A DNA stretch of 64,000 bases, taken from a virus. The stretch is from positions 1 to 64,000 of IMG/VR virus record IMGVR_UViG_3300021378_001718. The stretch is one strand, 5' to 3'. The notes beneath the pieces are model-generated. The model saw only the letters and a program-made list of their open reading frames with translations, had not been told where the DNA came from and did no database searches. Positions 9,480-19,590 of the stretch are shown in pieces; the first letter of the stretch is position 1; each line of letters starts with the position of its first letter. A program made the position numbers and the translations under genes.

Positions 9480-11030
9480 ATGGCAATTAGGTCCTTCAAT
9501 TCAGTTGGCGGGTTCTCAGTAGCCGAAACACCAGTTGAGATAGTCAGTAACGTAGGTAACGTTACACCAACTAACTTAGACGTTAGTACTGGATTATCTG
9601 ATTTAGGTGCTATCGGTAATGTTACAATTACTGGCGGATCAAGCGGACAAGGTATTATCACAGATGGCTCAGGTGGGTTATCATTTGGTTCTACAGGACA
9701 AGCGGCTAATTCAGCCACTAATATGCCTTATCAGATTAATGCTAGTGAAACTTTTGTTGTCGGTGCTAATTTACAAGGTCTATATTCAGAAACAATTGTA
9801 ATTGACGGCGCACTTGCTATTGATGGTATGCTTATTGAAGTTGGCACATCGCAAAATGCGGCTCCAACTGAAATTTACTTTGACAGCAACGGAACATTAA
9901 CTGGTAATACCGGCTTTACTTTTACTGCTGGTACAGGTAACTTAGCAATACCAGGTAATGTAAGTGTTACTGGTAATATTGTCCCTACTGCAAACGTCAC
10001 ATATGACTTAGGTACAAACACACAACGTTTTAATGATTTATATCTATCTGGTACATCTATTAAATTAGGTGATGGTGAAATGCAAGTTGTTGCAAACGGC
10101 GCTATGGTTATGACTAATGGCGACGGTGGACAATTTATATTTGACGGAGCAACAGATTTTGATCATACTGCAATATTCAATGGTACATCTAATGTATCTA
10201 TAGACTCATCTGCTTCAGCAGTCACAATGGGTGTTGGTGGAGTAGCAGATGTATTTAATATGGCATCAACAGGTGTCTTAACTACGACAGGTAATGTCGT
10301 ATCATTAGGTATTAAAACAGACGGTTACTTCTATGCAAATGGACAAGCAGTAACATTTGGTTCAGATGCGGCAGGATCCGATACAGAGATTCAGTTCAAT
10401 GATGGAGGCACATCATTCGGCGGATCAGACAAATTTACAATTAATAAAACAAGTGGTCTAGTAACAGCAACAGGTAATGTAGCAGGTAACAATTATATCT
10501 CTACATCAGGCACAGTTCAATATGGAACTGGTGCAGGAGCAGGTTCAATTTCTGTAGTAACAGGAACTACAACTGCCGGCATATTTACAACAACCATGAC
10601 AGATGTTAACATTGGACTTAATGCTAATGTTGTAATCTGTGGAACAGGAAAAACATTAACAGCACGTGGTAACGTGTCTGCTGATAATTTAAATTCAACA
10701 ACTTTATCAGTTGGGGATTTATATAGTAGCAGAACAGCAGTATCAGTTGGTAGCAGTAACACAACTATCGATTCATTTGCGGCGGCTGATTATAGATCAG
10801 CAAAATATACAATTAGAGTGTCTGATAATACAGGTTATCAGTCAATAGAAGTATTATTAGTACATGATGGGATAACACCTATAATGACTGTATACGGTTC
10901 AATATCGACTACAGGAGCAGATTTAATAACTCTGTCTACTGTATTGTCAGGATCTAATATACTTTTAAGAGCAACACCTGTAAACAGTAGCACTAGTGTG
11001 AATTTATTAGGTACATATGTACCAGACTAA
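9480..11030 (+). CDS. Tail fibre-like protein (516 aa)
   Basis: Starts 2 nt after the previous stop and begins with the shared docking motif FNSVGGFSVAETPVEI. It contains GGSSGQGIITDGSGGLSF, then ANVTYDLGTNTQRFNDLYLSG (a segment common in phage fibres), then a QFNDGGTSFGGSDKF module. The C-terminal 100 residues (from YRSAKYTIRVSDNTGYQSI to LLRATPVNSSTSV) form a beta-rich tip seen in many marine myovirus fibres and, in shorter form, in the 2733 gene. It is probably another receptor-contacting fibre of the same family. Confidence 0.85.
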   Translation: MAIRSFNSVGGFSVAETPVEIVSNVGNVTPTNLDVSTGLSDLGAIGNVTITGGSSGQGIITDGSGGLSFGSTGQAANSATNMPYQINASETFVVGANLQGLYSETIVIDGALAIDGMLIEVGTSQNAAPTEIYFDSNGTLTGNTGFTFTAGTGNLAIPGNVSVTGNIVPTANVTYDLGTNTQRFNDLYLSGTSIKLGDGEMQVVANGAMVMTNGDGGQFIFDGATDFDHTAIFNGTSNVSIDSSASAVTMGVGGVADVFNMASTGVLTTTGNVVSLGIKTDGYFYANGQAVTFGSDAAGSDTEIQFNDGGTSFGGSDKFTINKTSGLVTATGNVAGNNYISTSGTVQYGTGAGAGSISVVTGTTTAGIFTTTMTDVNIGLNANVVICGTGKTLTARGNVSADNLNSTTLSVGDLYSSRTAVSVGSSNTTIDSFAAADYRSAKYTIRVSDNTGYQSIEVLLVHDGITPIMTVYGSISTTGADLITLSTVLSGSNILLRATPVNSSTSVNLLGTYVPD

Positions 11031-11050
11031 AAATTAATGCGGGAAAGAAC

Positions 11051-11058
11051 GATAAATA
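11051..11058 (+). promoter_or_regulatory. T4-type late promoter
   Basis: GATAAATA 46 nt before the fibre gene at 11105, which has an AGGAA ribosome site. Confidence 0.7.
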
Positions 11059-11104
11059 GAATTATGCTGAAAAGGCAAATTTAACTATAATAGGGTAATA
11101 GGAA

Positions 11105-14100
11105 ATGTTAATATTAAAACAAAATACGGCGGCATCAGTCCCCACCCCGGCTGCGGGAAAAGGTACAATCTTCTTAAGTGATTCAGATGTACTGTCAGTC
11201 AAAAAGAGTTCAGGGGCAGTCGAATCGTTTCCAACGGTAAGTGGATCTGATACACAAGTCTTCTTTAATGACAACAATGCAATCGCAGGGGATTCTGCTT
11301 TTGTATGGAACAAGACAACAGATGTCTTAACAGTTACAGGAAACGTAGCGGCTACAAGAGTACTAACAGACAATCTGTTATATGCTAACGGAGCGGCATG
11401 GGACTTACAAGAACCAGCTGGTTCAACAACTGAAGTTCAGTTTAATAATGCTGGACAGTTCGGCGCAGACTCTACATTTACATTTAATTCAGGAACTGAT
11501 ACCCTATCAGCACCCACAGTTACAGCAACTACATTAAATGGTGTACTTGGAACTGCCGCTCAAACTAACATTACTACAGTCGGAACCCTAGGCGCACTAA
11601 CAGTAACAGGAGCAATTGGCACAGGAAGTGTATCAGCAACAGGCGATCTTGGTGGTGTTAACTTAAACATGTCAGGTAACGCAATTATTACTGGTAACTT
11701 AGTAGTTAACGGTACAACAACTTCAACTAACGTAGACAATATGACTGTTGAAGATCCAATCATCAATCTAGGTGGTGGAGCAAACGGAGCGGCCCCTGCT
11801 AGTAACGACGGTAAAGATCGTGGTACAGAAATACAATATTATACATCAGAAGCAATCTTAGGTTTCATGGGTTGGGATAACTCAGAAGGTGAATTTATCT
11901 TCGGAGCAGACGTTCAAAACGCATCAGAAGTCATTACAGTTAACACATATGGTAACGTTCATGGTAACGTATTCATAGGTTCAGGTGCTGGATTATCAGC
12001 AATTGCTGGAGCAAACGTAACAGGAACAGTACCATTAGCAACAGCGGCAACTACTTCAGGTACAGTAACAACAGCCGCACAACCAAACATTACTAGTGTT
12101 GGTACTTTATCATCATTAGCATCAGGAGCATCAGCAACTCCAGCAGATTTCTCAGGAGCCGCAATAATCGGTGCTACAGACAATACAGGTGAGAATTTAG
12201 GTTCACGCATTGGTGTTGTAGGTGAAGCAAGAGGTGACTCTGGTGATACTGACATTACTGGTATTGGTGTATATGGTGTTGGTTCATCTAACGGCGCAAC
12301 TAGAGGTTCTGGTGTATATGGTGTAGGTACAGTTACTGCAACTGGTGATACAGGAGCCGCAGTAGGTGTTAGAGGTATTACATCTGCTACTCATGCTTCA
12401 GGTATGAACGTTGGTTTATATGGTAAAGCATCAGGATCAAGTGTAAACAACTATTCTCTATATCTTGCACAAGGTAGTATTTCAACAATTGAAACTAGCC
12501 CAGTTTGGGAACTACAAGATAATCAAGCAGGTGCACTAAAGTTTGGTTCATCAGGCAAAGCAAATATTTTCTTAATTGAAACAACTGATAACTCAGAAGG
12601 TATTGCAACAACAGGTTACTTAAACGTAACTGGTAATATTACTGCAACAGCAGGTATTAAAACAGACAATTATTATTATGCAAACGGAGCACCATTAGAC
12701 TTTCAACAACCAGCAGGTGCAAACACTCAAGTTATCTTTAATGATGACGGAGACTTCGGAGCAGACTCAACATTTACATTTGATAAAGGAACAGACACTT
12801 TATCAGCGCCAATTGTTACAGCAACTACATTAAACGGTGCATTAGGTACTGCGGCACAGACAGCAATTACATCTGTAGGAACATTAGGTGCATTAGCAGT
12901 TACTGGAAACATTACATCAGGTAATGTAGCAGGAACAGGTGGTGTCTTCACATATGTATCTGGAGACGGAGCAAACTTAACAGCAATCACAGGACAAAAT
13001 GTTTCAGGTGAGGTTGATTTTTCACAAGTAGCAAATTCAGTAGCAGGTGGAAACGTATCAGGCGCAGTTGCATTAGCAACAAGTGCAACATCAGCAAATG
13101 CAGTAGCCGGAGCAAATGTCTCAGGTGAAGTAACATTTGCGGCAACAGCAAACACAGTTGCTGGTGCTAATGTTTCTGGAACAGTTCCTCTTGCAACAAC
13201 AGCAGGAACCGTATCAACAGCCGCTCAAGGCAACATTACATCAGTAGGCACATTAAGTGGCTTAGGTGTTAACGGAACAATTACTGCTTCAGCAATCACA
13301 GCAAACACAGGAGTGTTTACAGGTGATGCAGGTGGATTATCAAACGTTATAGCAGGAAACATCAGTGGTACAGTAGCAACTGCAACAACAGCAGGTACTG
13401 TAACAACTGCCGCACAGCCAAACATTACTTCAGTAGGAACTCTCGCATCTGTAACAACTACAGGAAACGTAGATACTACAGCAAACGTTGTAACTGATAA
13501 CATCATTGGTAAATCAGCAGGCATTACAATTACATCAATTGGAACTAATCAGCCGGTCACACTTGTACCAACAGGGTCAGGTGGAGTATCAGTTAGTTCA
13601 AAACGAATTTTAGACTTAGCAGAACCAACAGCATCAACAGATGCCGCTACTAAGCAATATGTTGATGACTTAGCACAGGGACTTGCAATACAAGCACCTT
13701 GTGTAGCAGGAACACCAGGTACACTAACATCTATTACAGGTGGAACGATCACTTATGATAACGGTACAGCAGGAGTCGGTGCAACGTTAACAACATCTTC
13801 AGGTAACTTTGATACACTAGACGGCATTAGTATTTCAACTGATGACAGAGTTCTAGTTAAAAACGAATCAACAACTGCAAACAACGGTATCTATGTTAAG
13901 ACATCATCAACTGTTCTAACAAGAGCATCAGATTTTGATACTCCAGTAGAGATGGCAGGTGGAGACTTTGTATTCATACAACAGGGTACTACATTAAATG
14001 ACACTGGTTTTGTAATGACAGACCCAGTAGCAACAATTGGTACAGACCCAGCAACGTTTGTTCAGTTCTCAGGAGCAGGTTCATTCTTAGCAGGTGCTGG

Positions 14101-15295
14101 ACTTACACTAACTGGTTCAACATTCTCAATAACAGATACAGCAGTATCTGCACAAGCATACGGTAACGGAACACATAACGCAACATTCACAGTGAATGGT
14201 AAAGGTCAATTGACAGCGGCGGCTAACGTTGAAATTACTGCAGGCGCAGGCGCATTGACTGGTACAGTTCTTAATTCAAGTGTTGTAGATTCATCACTAA
14301 CATCAGTTGGTACAATTGATACAGGTGTATGGGAAGGTACAGCAATCGGAGCGGCATACGTTGCAACTCTGAATCAGAACACAACAGGTACAGCGGGTAC
14401 TGTAACAACAGCCGCACAACCTAATATTACTTCTGTTGGAACATTATCTGGATTAACAGTTAGTAACCCAATAGCAGGTTCAGTCACTGGTTCAGCAGGC
14501 TCTGCTACAACAGCAGGAAGTGTTGACGAGTCAGCAACATTTAACAATAGTGGATCAGGGGTTGCTTCAGGTACAACATACAACGGTGGCACAGCAAGAA
14601 CTATTTCTTATAACACAGTTGGAGCGGCAGGCGCAGACGGTACAGGAGCATCAGGTACATGGGGAATTAACGTCTCAGGTTCAGCAGGAAGTGCAACATC
14701 AGCAACAACAGCAGGTACTGTAACAACAGCGGCTCAACCGAACATTACAAGTACAGGTACGTTAACAGGATTAACTGTCAACGGAACTATGAATGCTGGA
14801 ACAATGCAGTCTACTACAATCACTACAGGATCATCTGCAACAGCAGGTACAATCACTGGTGATTATACACTGACATCAGGTTCAACTCTTAACGCAACAT
14901 ATGCTGACTTGGCAGAGAAATACACAGCAGATAAAGATTATGAGCCAGGTACAGTCGTAGTATTCAACGGAGAAGCAGAACTATCAACTACAGGACAACA
15001 TGGATCTCATTGTGTTGCAGGTATTATTACAACTAATCCGGCTCAAGTCTATAACGCAGAATGTACAGCAGGCGAAGGTGAGCATGTCGTAGAACTAGCA
15101 TTGATTGGACGTGTACCATGTAAAGTAATCGGACCAATCAGTAAAGGTGACATTATCGTAACTTCAGATCAAGCAGGATTTGGATGTGCGGCTGACCCAG
15201 AAACTGTCAAGCCGGGTACAATTATTGGTAAATCATTAGGTTCATTCAACGATGGTCTCGACGGAGTAGTAGAAGTATTAGTCGGTAGATGTTAA
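11105..15295 (+). CDS. Giant tail fibre with C-terminal YADLAE domain (1396 aa)
   Basis: The largest gene in the window. It begins MLILKQNTAASVPTPAAGKG (a common fibre-docking form). It has several QFNxAGQFGADSTFTF modules, over ten AAQPNITSVGTL repeats, and the TDAATKQYVDDLAQGLAIQAP block also found in the 6529 gene. The last 130 residues form the YADLAEKYTADKDYEPGTVV domain, which resembles the C-terminal (Peptidase G2 / intramolecular-chaperone type) domain that trimerises and may cleave itself off fibres. It is followed by a terminator. Probably the main long tail fibre; cleavage is inferred only from family knowledge. Confidence 0.87.
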   Translation: MLILKQNTAASVPTPAAGKGTIFLSDSDVLSVKKSSGAVESFPTVSGSDTQVFFNDNNAIAGDSAFVWNKTTDVLTVTGNVAATRVLTDNLLYANGAAWDLQEPAGSTTEVQFNNAGQFGADSTFTFNSGTDTLSAPTVTATTLNGVLGTAAQTNITTVGTLGALTVTGAIGTGSVSATGDLGGVNLNMSGNAIITGNLVVNGTTTSTNVDNMTVEDPIINLGGGANGAAPASNDGKDRGTEIQYYTSEAILGFMGWDNSEGEFIFGADVQNASEVITVNTYGNVHGNVFIGSGAGLSAIAGANVTGTVPLATAATTSGTVTTAAQPNITSVGTLSSLASGASATPADFSGAAIIGATDNTGENLGSRIGVVGEARGDSGDTDITGIGVYGVGSSNGATRGSGVYGVGTVTATGDTGAAVGVRGITSATHASGMNVGLYGKASGSSVNNYSLYLAQGSISTIETSPVWELQDNQAGALKFGSSGKANIFLIETTDNSEGIATTGYLNVTGNITATAGIKTDNYYYANGAPLDFQQPAGANTQVIFNDDGDFGADSTFTFDKGTDTLSAPIVTATTLNGALGTAAQTAITSVGTLGALAVTGNITSGNVAGTGGVFTYVSGDGANLTAITGQNVSGEVDFSQVANSVAGGNVSGAVALATSATSANAVAGANVSGEVTFAATANTVAGANVSGTVPLATTAGTVSTAAQGNITSVGTLSGLGVNGTITASAITANTGVFTGDAGGLSNVIAGNISGTVATATTAGTVTTAAQPNITSVGTLASVTTTGNVDTTANVVTDNIIGKSAGITITSIGTNQPVTLVPTGSGGVSVSSKRILDLAEPTASTDAATKQYVDDLAQGLAIQAPCVAGTPGTLTSITGGTITYDNGTAGVGATLTTSSGNFDTLDGISISTDDRVLVKNESTTANNGIYVKTSSTVLTRASDFDTPVEMAGGDFVFIQQGTTLNDTGFVMTDPVATIGTDPATFVQFSGAGSFLAGAGLTLTGSTFSITDTAVSAQAYGNGTHNATFTVNGKGQLTAAANVEITAGAGALTGTVLNSSVVDSSLTSVGTIDTGVWEGTAIGAAYVATLNQNTTGTAGTVTTAAQPNITSVGTLSGLTVSNPIAGSVTGSAGSATTAGSVDESATFNNSGSGVASGTTYNGGTARTISYNTVGAAGADGTGASGTWGINVSGSAGSATSATTAGTVTTAAQPNITSTGTLTGLTVNGTMNAGTMQSTTITTGSSATAGTITGDYTLTSGSTLNATYADLAEKYTADKDYEPGTVVVFNGEAELSTTGQHGSHCVAGIITTNPAQVYNAECTAGEGEHVVELALIGRVPCKVIGPISKGDIIVTSDQAGFGCAADPETVKPGTIIGKSLGSFNDGLDGVVEVLVGRC

Positions 15296-15310
15296 TCTAA
15301 ACAAACACAT

Positions 15311-15337
15311 AAAAAGGGGTACTCGTTACCCTTTTTT
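15311..15337 (+). terminator. Intrinsic terminator after the fibre operon
   Basis: AAAAAGGGGTA pairs with TTACCCTTTTTT around a short loop. It closes the fibre operon 16 nt after the stop. Confidence 0.85.
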
Positions 15338-15371
15338 ATTGGTTATAATTTATCAAGCCTAATCTAATACT

Positions 15372-15379
15372 GATAAGTA
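15372..15379 (+). promoter_or_regulatory. Possible late promoter variant (GATAAGTA), 5 nt from ATG
   Basis: Differs from the late consensus at one base (TAAGTA for TAAATA) but lies exactly 5 nt before the ATG at 15385, as at ten other operon heads. Confidence 0.4.
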
Positions 15380-15384
15380 TATGT

Positions 15385-15822
15385 ATGAATACTTTTACTC
15401 TGGGTTTTGATACTCGTCTGACAGAATGGCACAAATTAAGAGAAACATTAAAAGATTCAGAACTAGAAAACGTATGTGTAGAAGTAGATAAATTTTGGCA
15501 ACAATGTCCGTTAAGTAATCATTATCTACACCCGCATGATATAAAAGATTGGCCCAATCCATGGCAACTCATACATGATAACATGTATTGTTATTATGCA
15601 CGTGCTTTGGGTAACATATATACTTTGGCAATATTGGGTATAAAAAACATTGACTTATGTTCAGCAATCGATTATAATAATACAGAAGTAGTATTAGTCT
15701 TAGTGGACAACGCAAAATATGTGTTGAATTACTGGCCCGACTCGGTAGTAAATACTGTGCTGTCAGATTTTACAAATGTCAAATACATTGACATAAAGAT
15801 GCTGGAAAATAAAATAAATTAG
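15385..15822 (+). CDS. Hypothetical protein, 145 aa
   Basis: No family that I can name. It is Trp/Tyr/His-rich in the middle (HPHDIKDWPNPWQLIHDNMY), followed by a helix CYYARALGNIYTLAILG and a strand with VVLVLVDNAKYVL. I have an impression of similar proteins beside nrd genes in marine T4-like phages but cannot confirm it. It ends 7 nt before nrdA, so it probably belongs to the nrd operon. Confidence 0.75.
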   Translation: MNTFTLGFDTRLTEWHKLRETLKDSELENVCVEVDKFWQQCPLSNHYLHPHDIKDWPNPWQLIHDNMYCYYARALGNIYTLAILGIKNIDLCSAIDYNNTEVVLVLVDNAKYVLNYWPDSVVNTVLSDFTNVKYIDIKMLENKIN

Positions 15823-15829
15823 GTAAAGA

Positions 15830-18163
15830 ATGAATATTAAAGTCACTAAAAGATCAGGAAAAATAGTAGAGTTAGAATTAGAAAAGTGGCAAGCACAAAT
15901 AGCAAAAGTATGTGAAGGTGTATCGGACGTATCACAATCGATGATAGAGATTACATCACAACCTCACTTTTTTGATGGCATCACTACCAGAGAAATTGAT
16001 GAACTTACTCTACGTGCTATTGTTGATCTTATCGATGAAGAACAAGCACCAGAAACAGGACACACTAACTATCAATTCGTAGCAGGTAAACAACGTTTGT
16101 CTATGTTACGCAAAGATGTATACGGTCAATATCAACCGCCTCATCTATATCAGATTGTAAAAACCAATGTAGAATCAGGTTTGTATACTCCAGAGTTACT
16201 TGAGTGGTATTCAGAAGAAGACTGGAACAAGATGGATAAGATGATCAACCATGAGAAAGATGAAAATGCATCTTATGCCGCTGTTGAACAAATGATTGGT
16301 AAGTATCTTGTAAGAAACAGATCAACCGGTCAAATCTATGAGACGCCTCAAGTAAGATATATGGTAGCCGCCGCAACAGTATTTCATAAAGAAGAACCTG
16401 AATCAGCAAGAATGAGATACATTAAAGAATATTACAATTGTGCTAGTGATGGATTATTCACTCTAGCAACTCCAGTACTTGCAGGACTCGGAACACCTAC
16501 TAAACAGTTTAGTTCTTGTGTTCTTATTAAAAGTGATGATGACTTAGATAGTATTTTTGCATCAGGTGAAATGATGGCTAAGTATGCAAGTAAACGTGCA
16601 GGTATAGGTCTTGAAATAGGTCGTTTAAGACCCCTAGGGGCGCCTATAAGAGGCGGAGAGATCATGCATACGGGTATGATACCCTTTCTTAAGAAGTGGT
16701 TCGGAGACTTGCGTTCTTGCTCACAAGGTGGTATTCGTAATGCAAGTGCTACAGTATTTTATCCTATATGGCATCATCAATTTGATGACTTAATCGTTCT
16801 TAAAAACAATCAAGGAACAGATGAAACTAGAGTTAGACATATGGACTATGGCGTATGTCTTAATTCATTCTTTTGGAAACGATTTAAAAACAAAGGCAAC
16901 ATTACATTCTTTGATCCAAATGAAGTACCTGATCTTTATGAAGCATTCTATTCAGATACTGCTAAATTTGAAGAACTTTATATCAAATATGAAAGGTCCC
17001 GTAGCCTGCGGAAGAAAGTCATGTCAGCAGAAGAAGTCTTTAAGTCTGGTATCTTAAAAGAAAGAACTGATACAGGAAGAATATATTTAGTATATGTTGA
17101 TAACGTATCTAATCAAGGACCATTCGATACTACAGAGCATCCAATCTATCAAAGCAACTTGTGTTGTGAAATATTATTGCCTACAAAGCCTTTTAAACGT
17201 TTAGATGATGATAAGGGACGTATTGCATTGTGTACACTGGGATCGATCAACTGGGGAGCATTCAGACACCCTGAGGACATGCGTAGAGCATGTCGTATAC
17301 TTCAAAGAAGTCTATGCAACATCTTAGATTACCAAGACTTCTTATCGATTCAGAGTAAGTTAAGTAATGATGAAATACAACCGTTGGGTATCGGTGTTAC
17401 TAATCTAGCATACTGGCATGCAAAACGAGATTACATCTATGGAGACAAAGATGCATTACAAGATGTTAAAGCATGGATGGAACATCAAGCATTTTTCTTA
17501 ACAGAAGCAACAGTTGAAATGGCAAAAGAAAGAGGTAAGTGTTTAGATAGTGATAAGACATGGTATGGTAAAGGCAAGTTCCCTTGGGAACGTAGAGCAA
17601 AAGGTGTAAACAAACTAGCAAACTTTAAGCCAGAATGTGATTGGGAATCATTAAGAAAAGATATGAAAGAGCATGGTGTTAGAAATGCGACTCTAATGGC
17701 GATTGCTCCTGTAGAATCATCTAGTGTAGTAATCAATTCAACAAATGGTATTGAAATGCCAATGAGTTTAATCTCTGTTAAAGAAAGTAAAGCAGGATCA
17801 CTCACACAAGTAGTACCAGACTATCACATTAAACGTGTAAGAAACTCTTATCAGTTGATGTGGGAACAAGAAGACTGTGATGCATATTTAAAAACAGCAT
17901 CGGTGTTAGCGGCATACGTAGATCAAAGTATTTCAACGAATACATTCTACAATCCAGCACACTTTAAAGATCAAAAAGTGCCTACTACGTTAATTGCGAA
18001 AAACTTAATGCAGGCACATAATTGGGGACTTAAGACTTTTTACTATTCTTTAATAAATAAAGCGGGAGTCAAAAGATCAGACGAACAATTACAAGAAATA
18101 GCAAAACAATACATAGCAGAGCCAGAGTTTGAAGATGATGACTGCGAAGCATGTAAATTATAA
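15830..18163 (+). CDS. nrdA: Ribonucleoside-diphosphate reductase alpha subunit, class I
   Basis: Reduces NDPs to dNDPs with NrdB, supplying DNA precursors for phage replication. At 777 aa it is full length. An ATP-cone lies at residues 1-90 (VTKRSGKIVELELEKWQ). The redox pair is C230 (FSSC) and C468 (IALC). The radical site N443-L-C445-C-E447 matches the E. coli N437/C439/E441 layout. The C-terminal shuttle cysteines are CEAC (772-775), which accept electrons from a glutaredoxin or thioredoxin; a glutaredoxin gene follows two genes later. Nothing is missing, so the enzyme should be active. It is transcribed with nrdB (9-nt gap). Confidence 0.97.
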   Translation: MNIKVTKRSGKIVELELEKWQAQIAKVCEGVSDVSQSMIEITSQPHFFDGITTREIDELTLRAIVDLIDEEQAPETGHTNYQFVAGKQRLSMLRKDVYGQYQPPHLYQIVKTNVESGLYTPELLEWYSEEDWNKMDKMINHEKDENASYAAVEQMIGKYLVRNRSTGQIYETPQVRYMVAAATVFHKEEPESARMRYIKEYYNCASDGLFTLATPVLAGLGTPTKQFSSCVLIKSDDDLDSIFASGEMMAKYASKRAGIGLEIGRLRPLGAPIRGGEIMHTGMIPFLKKWFGDLRSCSQGGIRNASATVFYPIWHHQFDDLIVLKNNQGTDETRVRHMDYGVCLNSFFWKRFKNKGNITFFDPNEVPDLYEAFYSDTAKFEELYIKYERSRSLRKKVMSAEEVFKSGILKERTDTGRIYLVYVDNVSNQGPFDTTEHPIYQSNLCCEILLPTKPFKRLDDDKGRIALCTLGSINWGAFRHPEDMRRACRILQRSLCNILDYQDFLSIQSKLSNDEIQPLGIGVTNLAYWHAKRDYIYGDKDALQDVKAWMEHQAFFLTEATVEMAKERGKCLDSDKTWYGKGKFPWERRAKGVNKLANFKPECDWESLRKDMKEHGVRNATLMAIAPVESSSVVINSTNGIEMPMSLISVKESKAGSLTQVVPDYHIKRVRNSYQLMWEQEDCDAYLKTASVLAAYVDQSISTNTFYNPAHFKDQKVPTTLIAKNLMQAHNWGLKTFYYSLINKAGVKRSDEQLQEIAKQYIAEPEFEDDDCEACKL

Positions 18164-18172
18164 GGGTTAATA

Positions 18173-19276
18173 ATGAGCAAAGAACAATACGATTTATCGA
18201 AACAAACAACTTACTTAGAGAACAAAATGTTTTTAGATCCAGCAGGCCCAGTGACTATACAACGTTTTGAAGAAGTCAAGTATGATCAAATAGCAAACTT
18301 TGAAGAAACTGCAAGAGGATTCTTTTGGATACCAGAAGAAATTAGTCTGACTAAAGATGCAGGAGACTTTAAAGATGCCAGTGATGCAGTTAAACACATC
18401 TTCACTGCTAACTTATTAAGACAAACAGCATTAGATAGTCTACAAGGCAGAGGACCTGTACAAGTCTTTACTCCTGTTGTAAGTCTACCTGAACTAGAAG
18501 CATTAATGTATAACTGGTCTTTCTTTGAAACTAATATACACTCACGTTCTTACAGTCATATCATTAGAAACATCTATAATGTACCTAAAGACATCTTTGA
18601 TACTATACATGATACAAAAGAAATTGCTGACATGGCATCTTCAGTGTGTGATTACTATGATGGTTTACATGAAATCAACTGTCAAAAAGAAATGGGCAAA
18701 AAGATCGATGAAGAAAAACACATCAAAGCAATTTGGATGGCTCTACATGCAAGTTATGCCTTAGAAGCATTACGATTTATGGTATCATTTGCTACATCAT
18801 TAGCAATGGTAGAAAATAGAATCTTCATGGGTAATGGCAACATCATTTCATTAATCTTACAAGACGAATTACTTCACAAAGGTTGGACAGGCTGGATCAT
18901 TAAACAAGTTGTCAAAGAAGATCCAAGATTTGCTAAAGCGGCAAAAGAATGTGAGAAAGAAGTATACGATATGTATATGGATGTAATTAGAGAAGAAAAA
19001 GAATGGGCAGATTACTTGTTTAAGAAAGGTCCTGTAATCGGTCTCAATGCAAACATTCTAAAAGAGTTTGTAGACTATACAGCATTAGAATCATTAAAAG
19101 CAATTAATATAAAATATAATGAACCTGCTCCAAAAGCAAGTCCTATCCCTTGGTTTAACAAGCATAGTGACACTAGCAAAAAGCAAACTGCACTACAAGA
19201 AAATGAATCAACTAACTATGTAATAGGTGTTATGTCAGAATCACTTGACTATGACGAGTTACCTGAGTTAGCATAA
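18173..19276 (+). CDS. nrdB: Ribonucleoside-diphosphate reductase beta subunit
   Basis: The diiron-tyrosyl radical subunit that partners NrdA. Its 367 aa carry the expected ligands: the Asp in LDSLQGR, the Glu and His in ETNIHSRSY with the radical Tyr, the Glu in LEALRFMVSFA, and Glu/His in DELLH. The first Glu-His spacing is E-x3-H, whereas E. coli has E-x2-H (ETIHSRSY), an in-frame one-residue difference. The C-terminal tail (YDELPELA) would dock on NrdA. It follows nrdA by 9 nt. Confidence 0.96.
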   Translation: MSKEQYDLSKQTTYLENKMFLDPAGPVTIQRFEEVKYDQIANFEETARGFFWIPEEISLTKDAGDFKDASDAVKHIFTANLLRQTALDSLQGRGPVQVFTPVVSLPELEALMYNWSFFETNIHSRSYSHIIRNIYNVPKDIFDTIHDTKEIADMASSVCDYYDGLHEINCQKEMGKKIDEEKHIKAIWMALHASYALEALRFMVSFATSLAMVENRIFMGNGNIISLILQDELLHKGWTGWIIKQVVKEDPRFAKAAKECEKEVYDMYMDVIREEKEWADYLFKKGPVIGLNANILKEFVDYTALESLKAINIKYNEPAPKASPIPWFNKHSDTSKKQTALQENESTNYVIGVMSESLDYDELPELA

Positions 19277-19300
19277 AATTTATTTGACTGTAGAAAATCG

Positions 19301-19309
19301 TATTAAATA
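19301..19309 (+). promoter_or_regulatory. T4-type late promoter (TATTAAATA)
   Basis: 27 nt before the glutaredoxin start, within CGTATTAAATA, a string shared with the promoters at 585 and 23582. Confidence 0.7.
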
Positions 19310-19336
19310 TACATATAACAATTACTAGGAGAAATA

Positions 19337-19582
19337 ATGAAAGCCATTGTATGGAGTAAAGACAACTGCACTTATTGTGATCAAGCAAAAAAATTGCTTG
19401 AAGAAAAAGGCGTAGAGTTTGAAGAAAAGAAAATCGGACATGGATACACGTTAGAAGACTTACTAGCAGTCGTACCAAATGCACGTACTGCACCACAGAT
19501 ATTTTTAGGTGAAGAATATGTAGGTGGATTTATGGAACTAAAAGAAAAATTTATTAACTTTAACACTAACGCAAACGACTAG
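19337..19582 (+). CDS. Glutaredoxin
   Basis: Dithiol glutaredoxin of 81 aa with active site C11-T-Y-C14 near the N-terminus, the cis-Pro segment TAPQIF, and the GG motif in YVGGFMEL. These are all the parts needed for glutathione binding and disulfide reduction. It probably re-reduces the NrdA C-terminal CEAC pair, as T4 NrdC does. It has its own late promoter and an AGGAGAAATA ribosome site, and is followed after 8 nt by the next small gene. Confidence 0.93.
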   Translation: MKAIVWSKDNCTYCDQAKKLLEEKGVEFEEKKIGHGYTLEDLLAVVPNARTAPQIFLGEEYVGGFMELKEKFINFNTNAND

Positions 19583-19590
19583 GAGTAATA

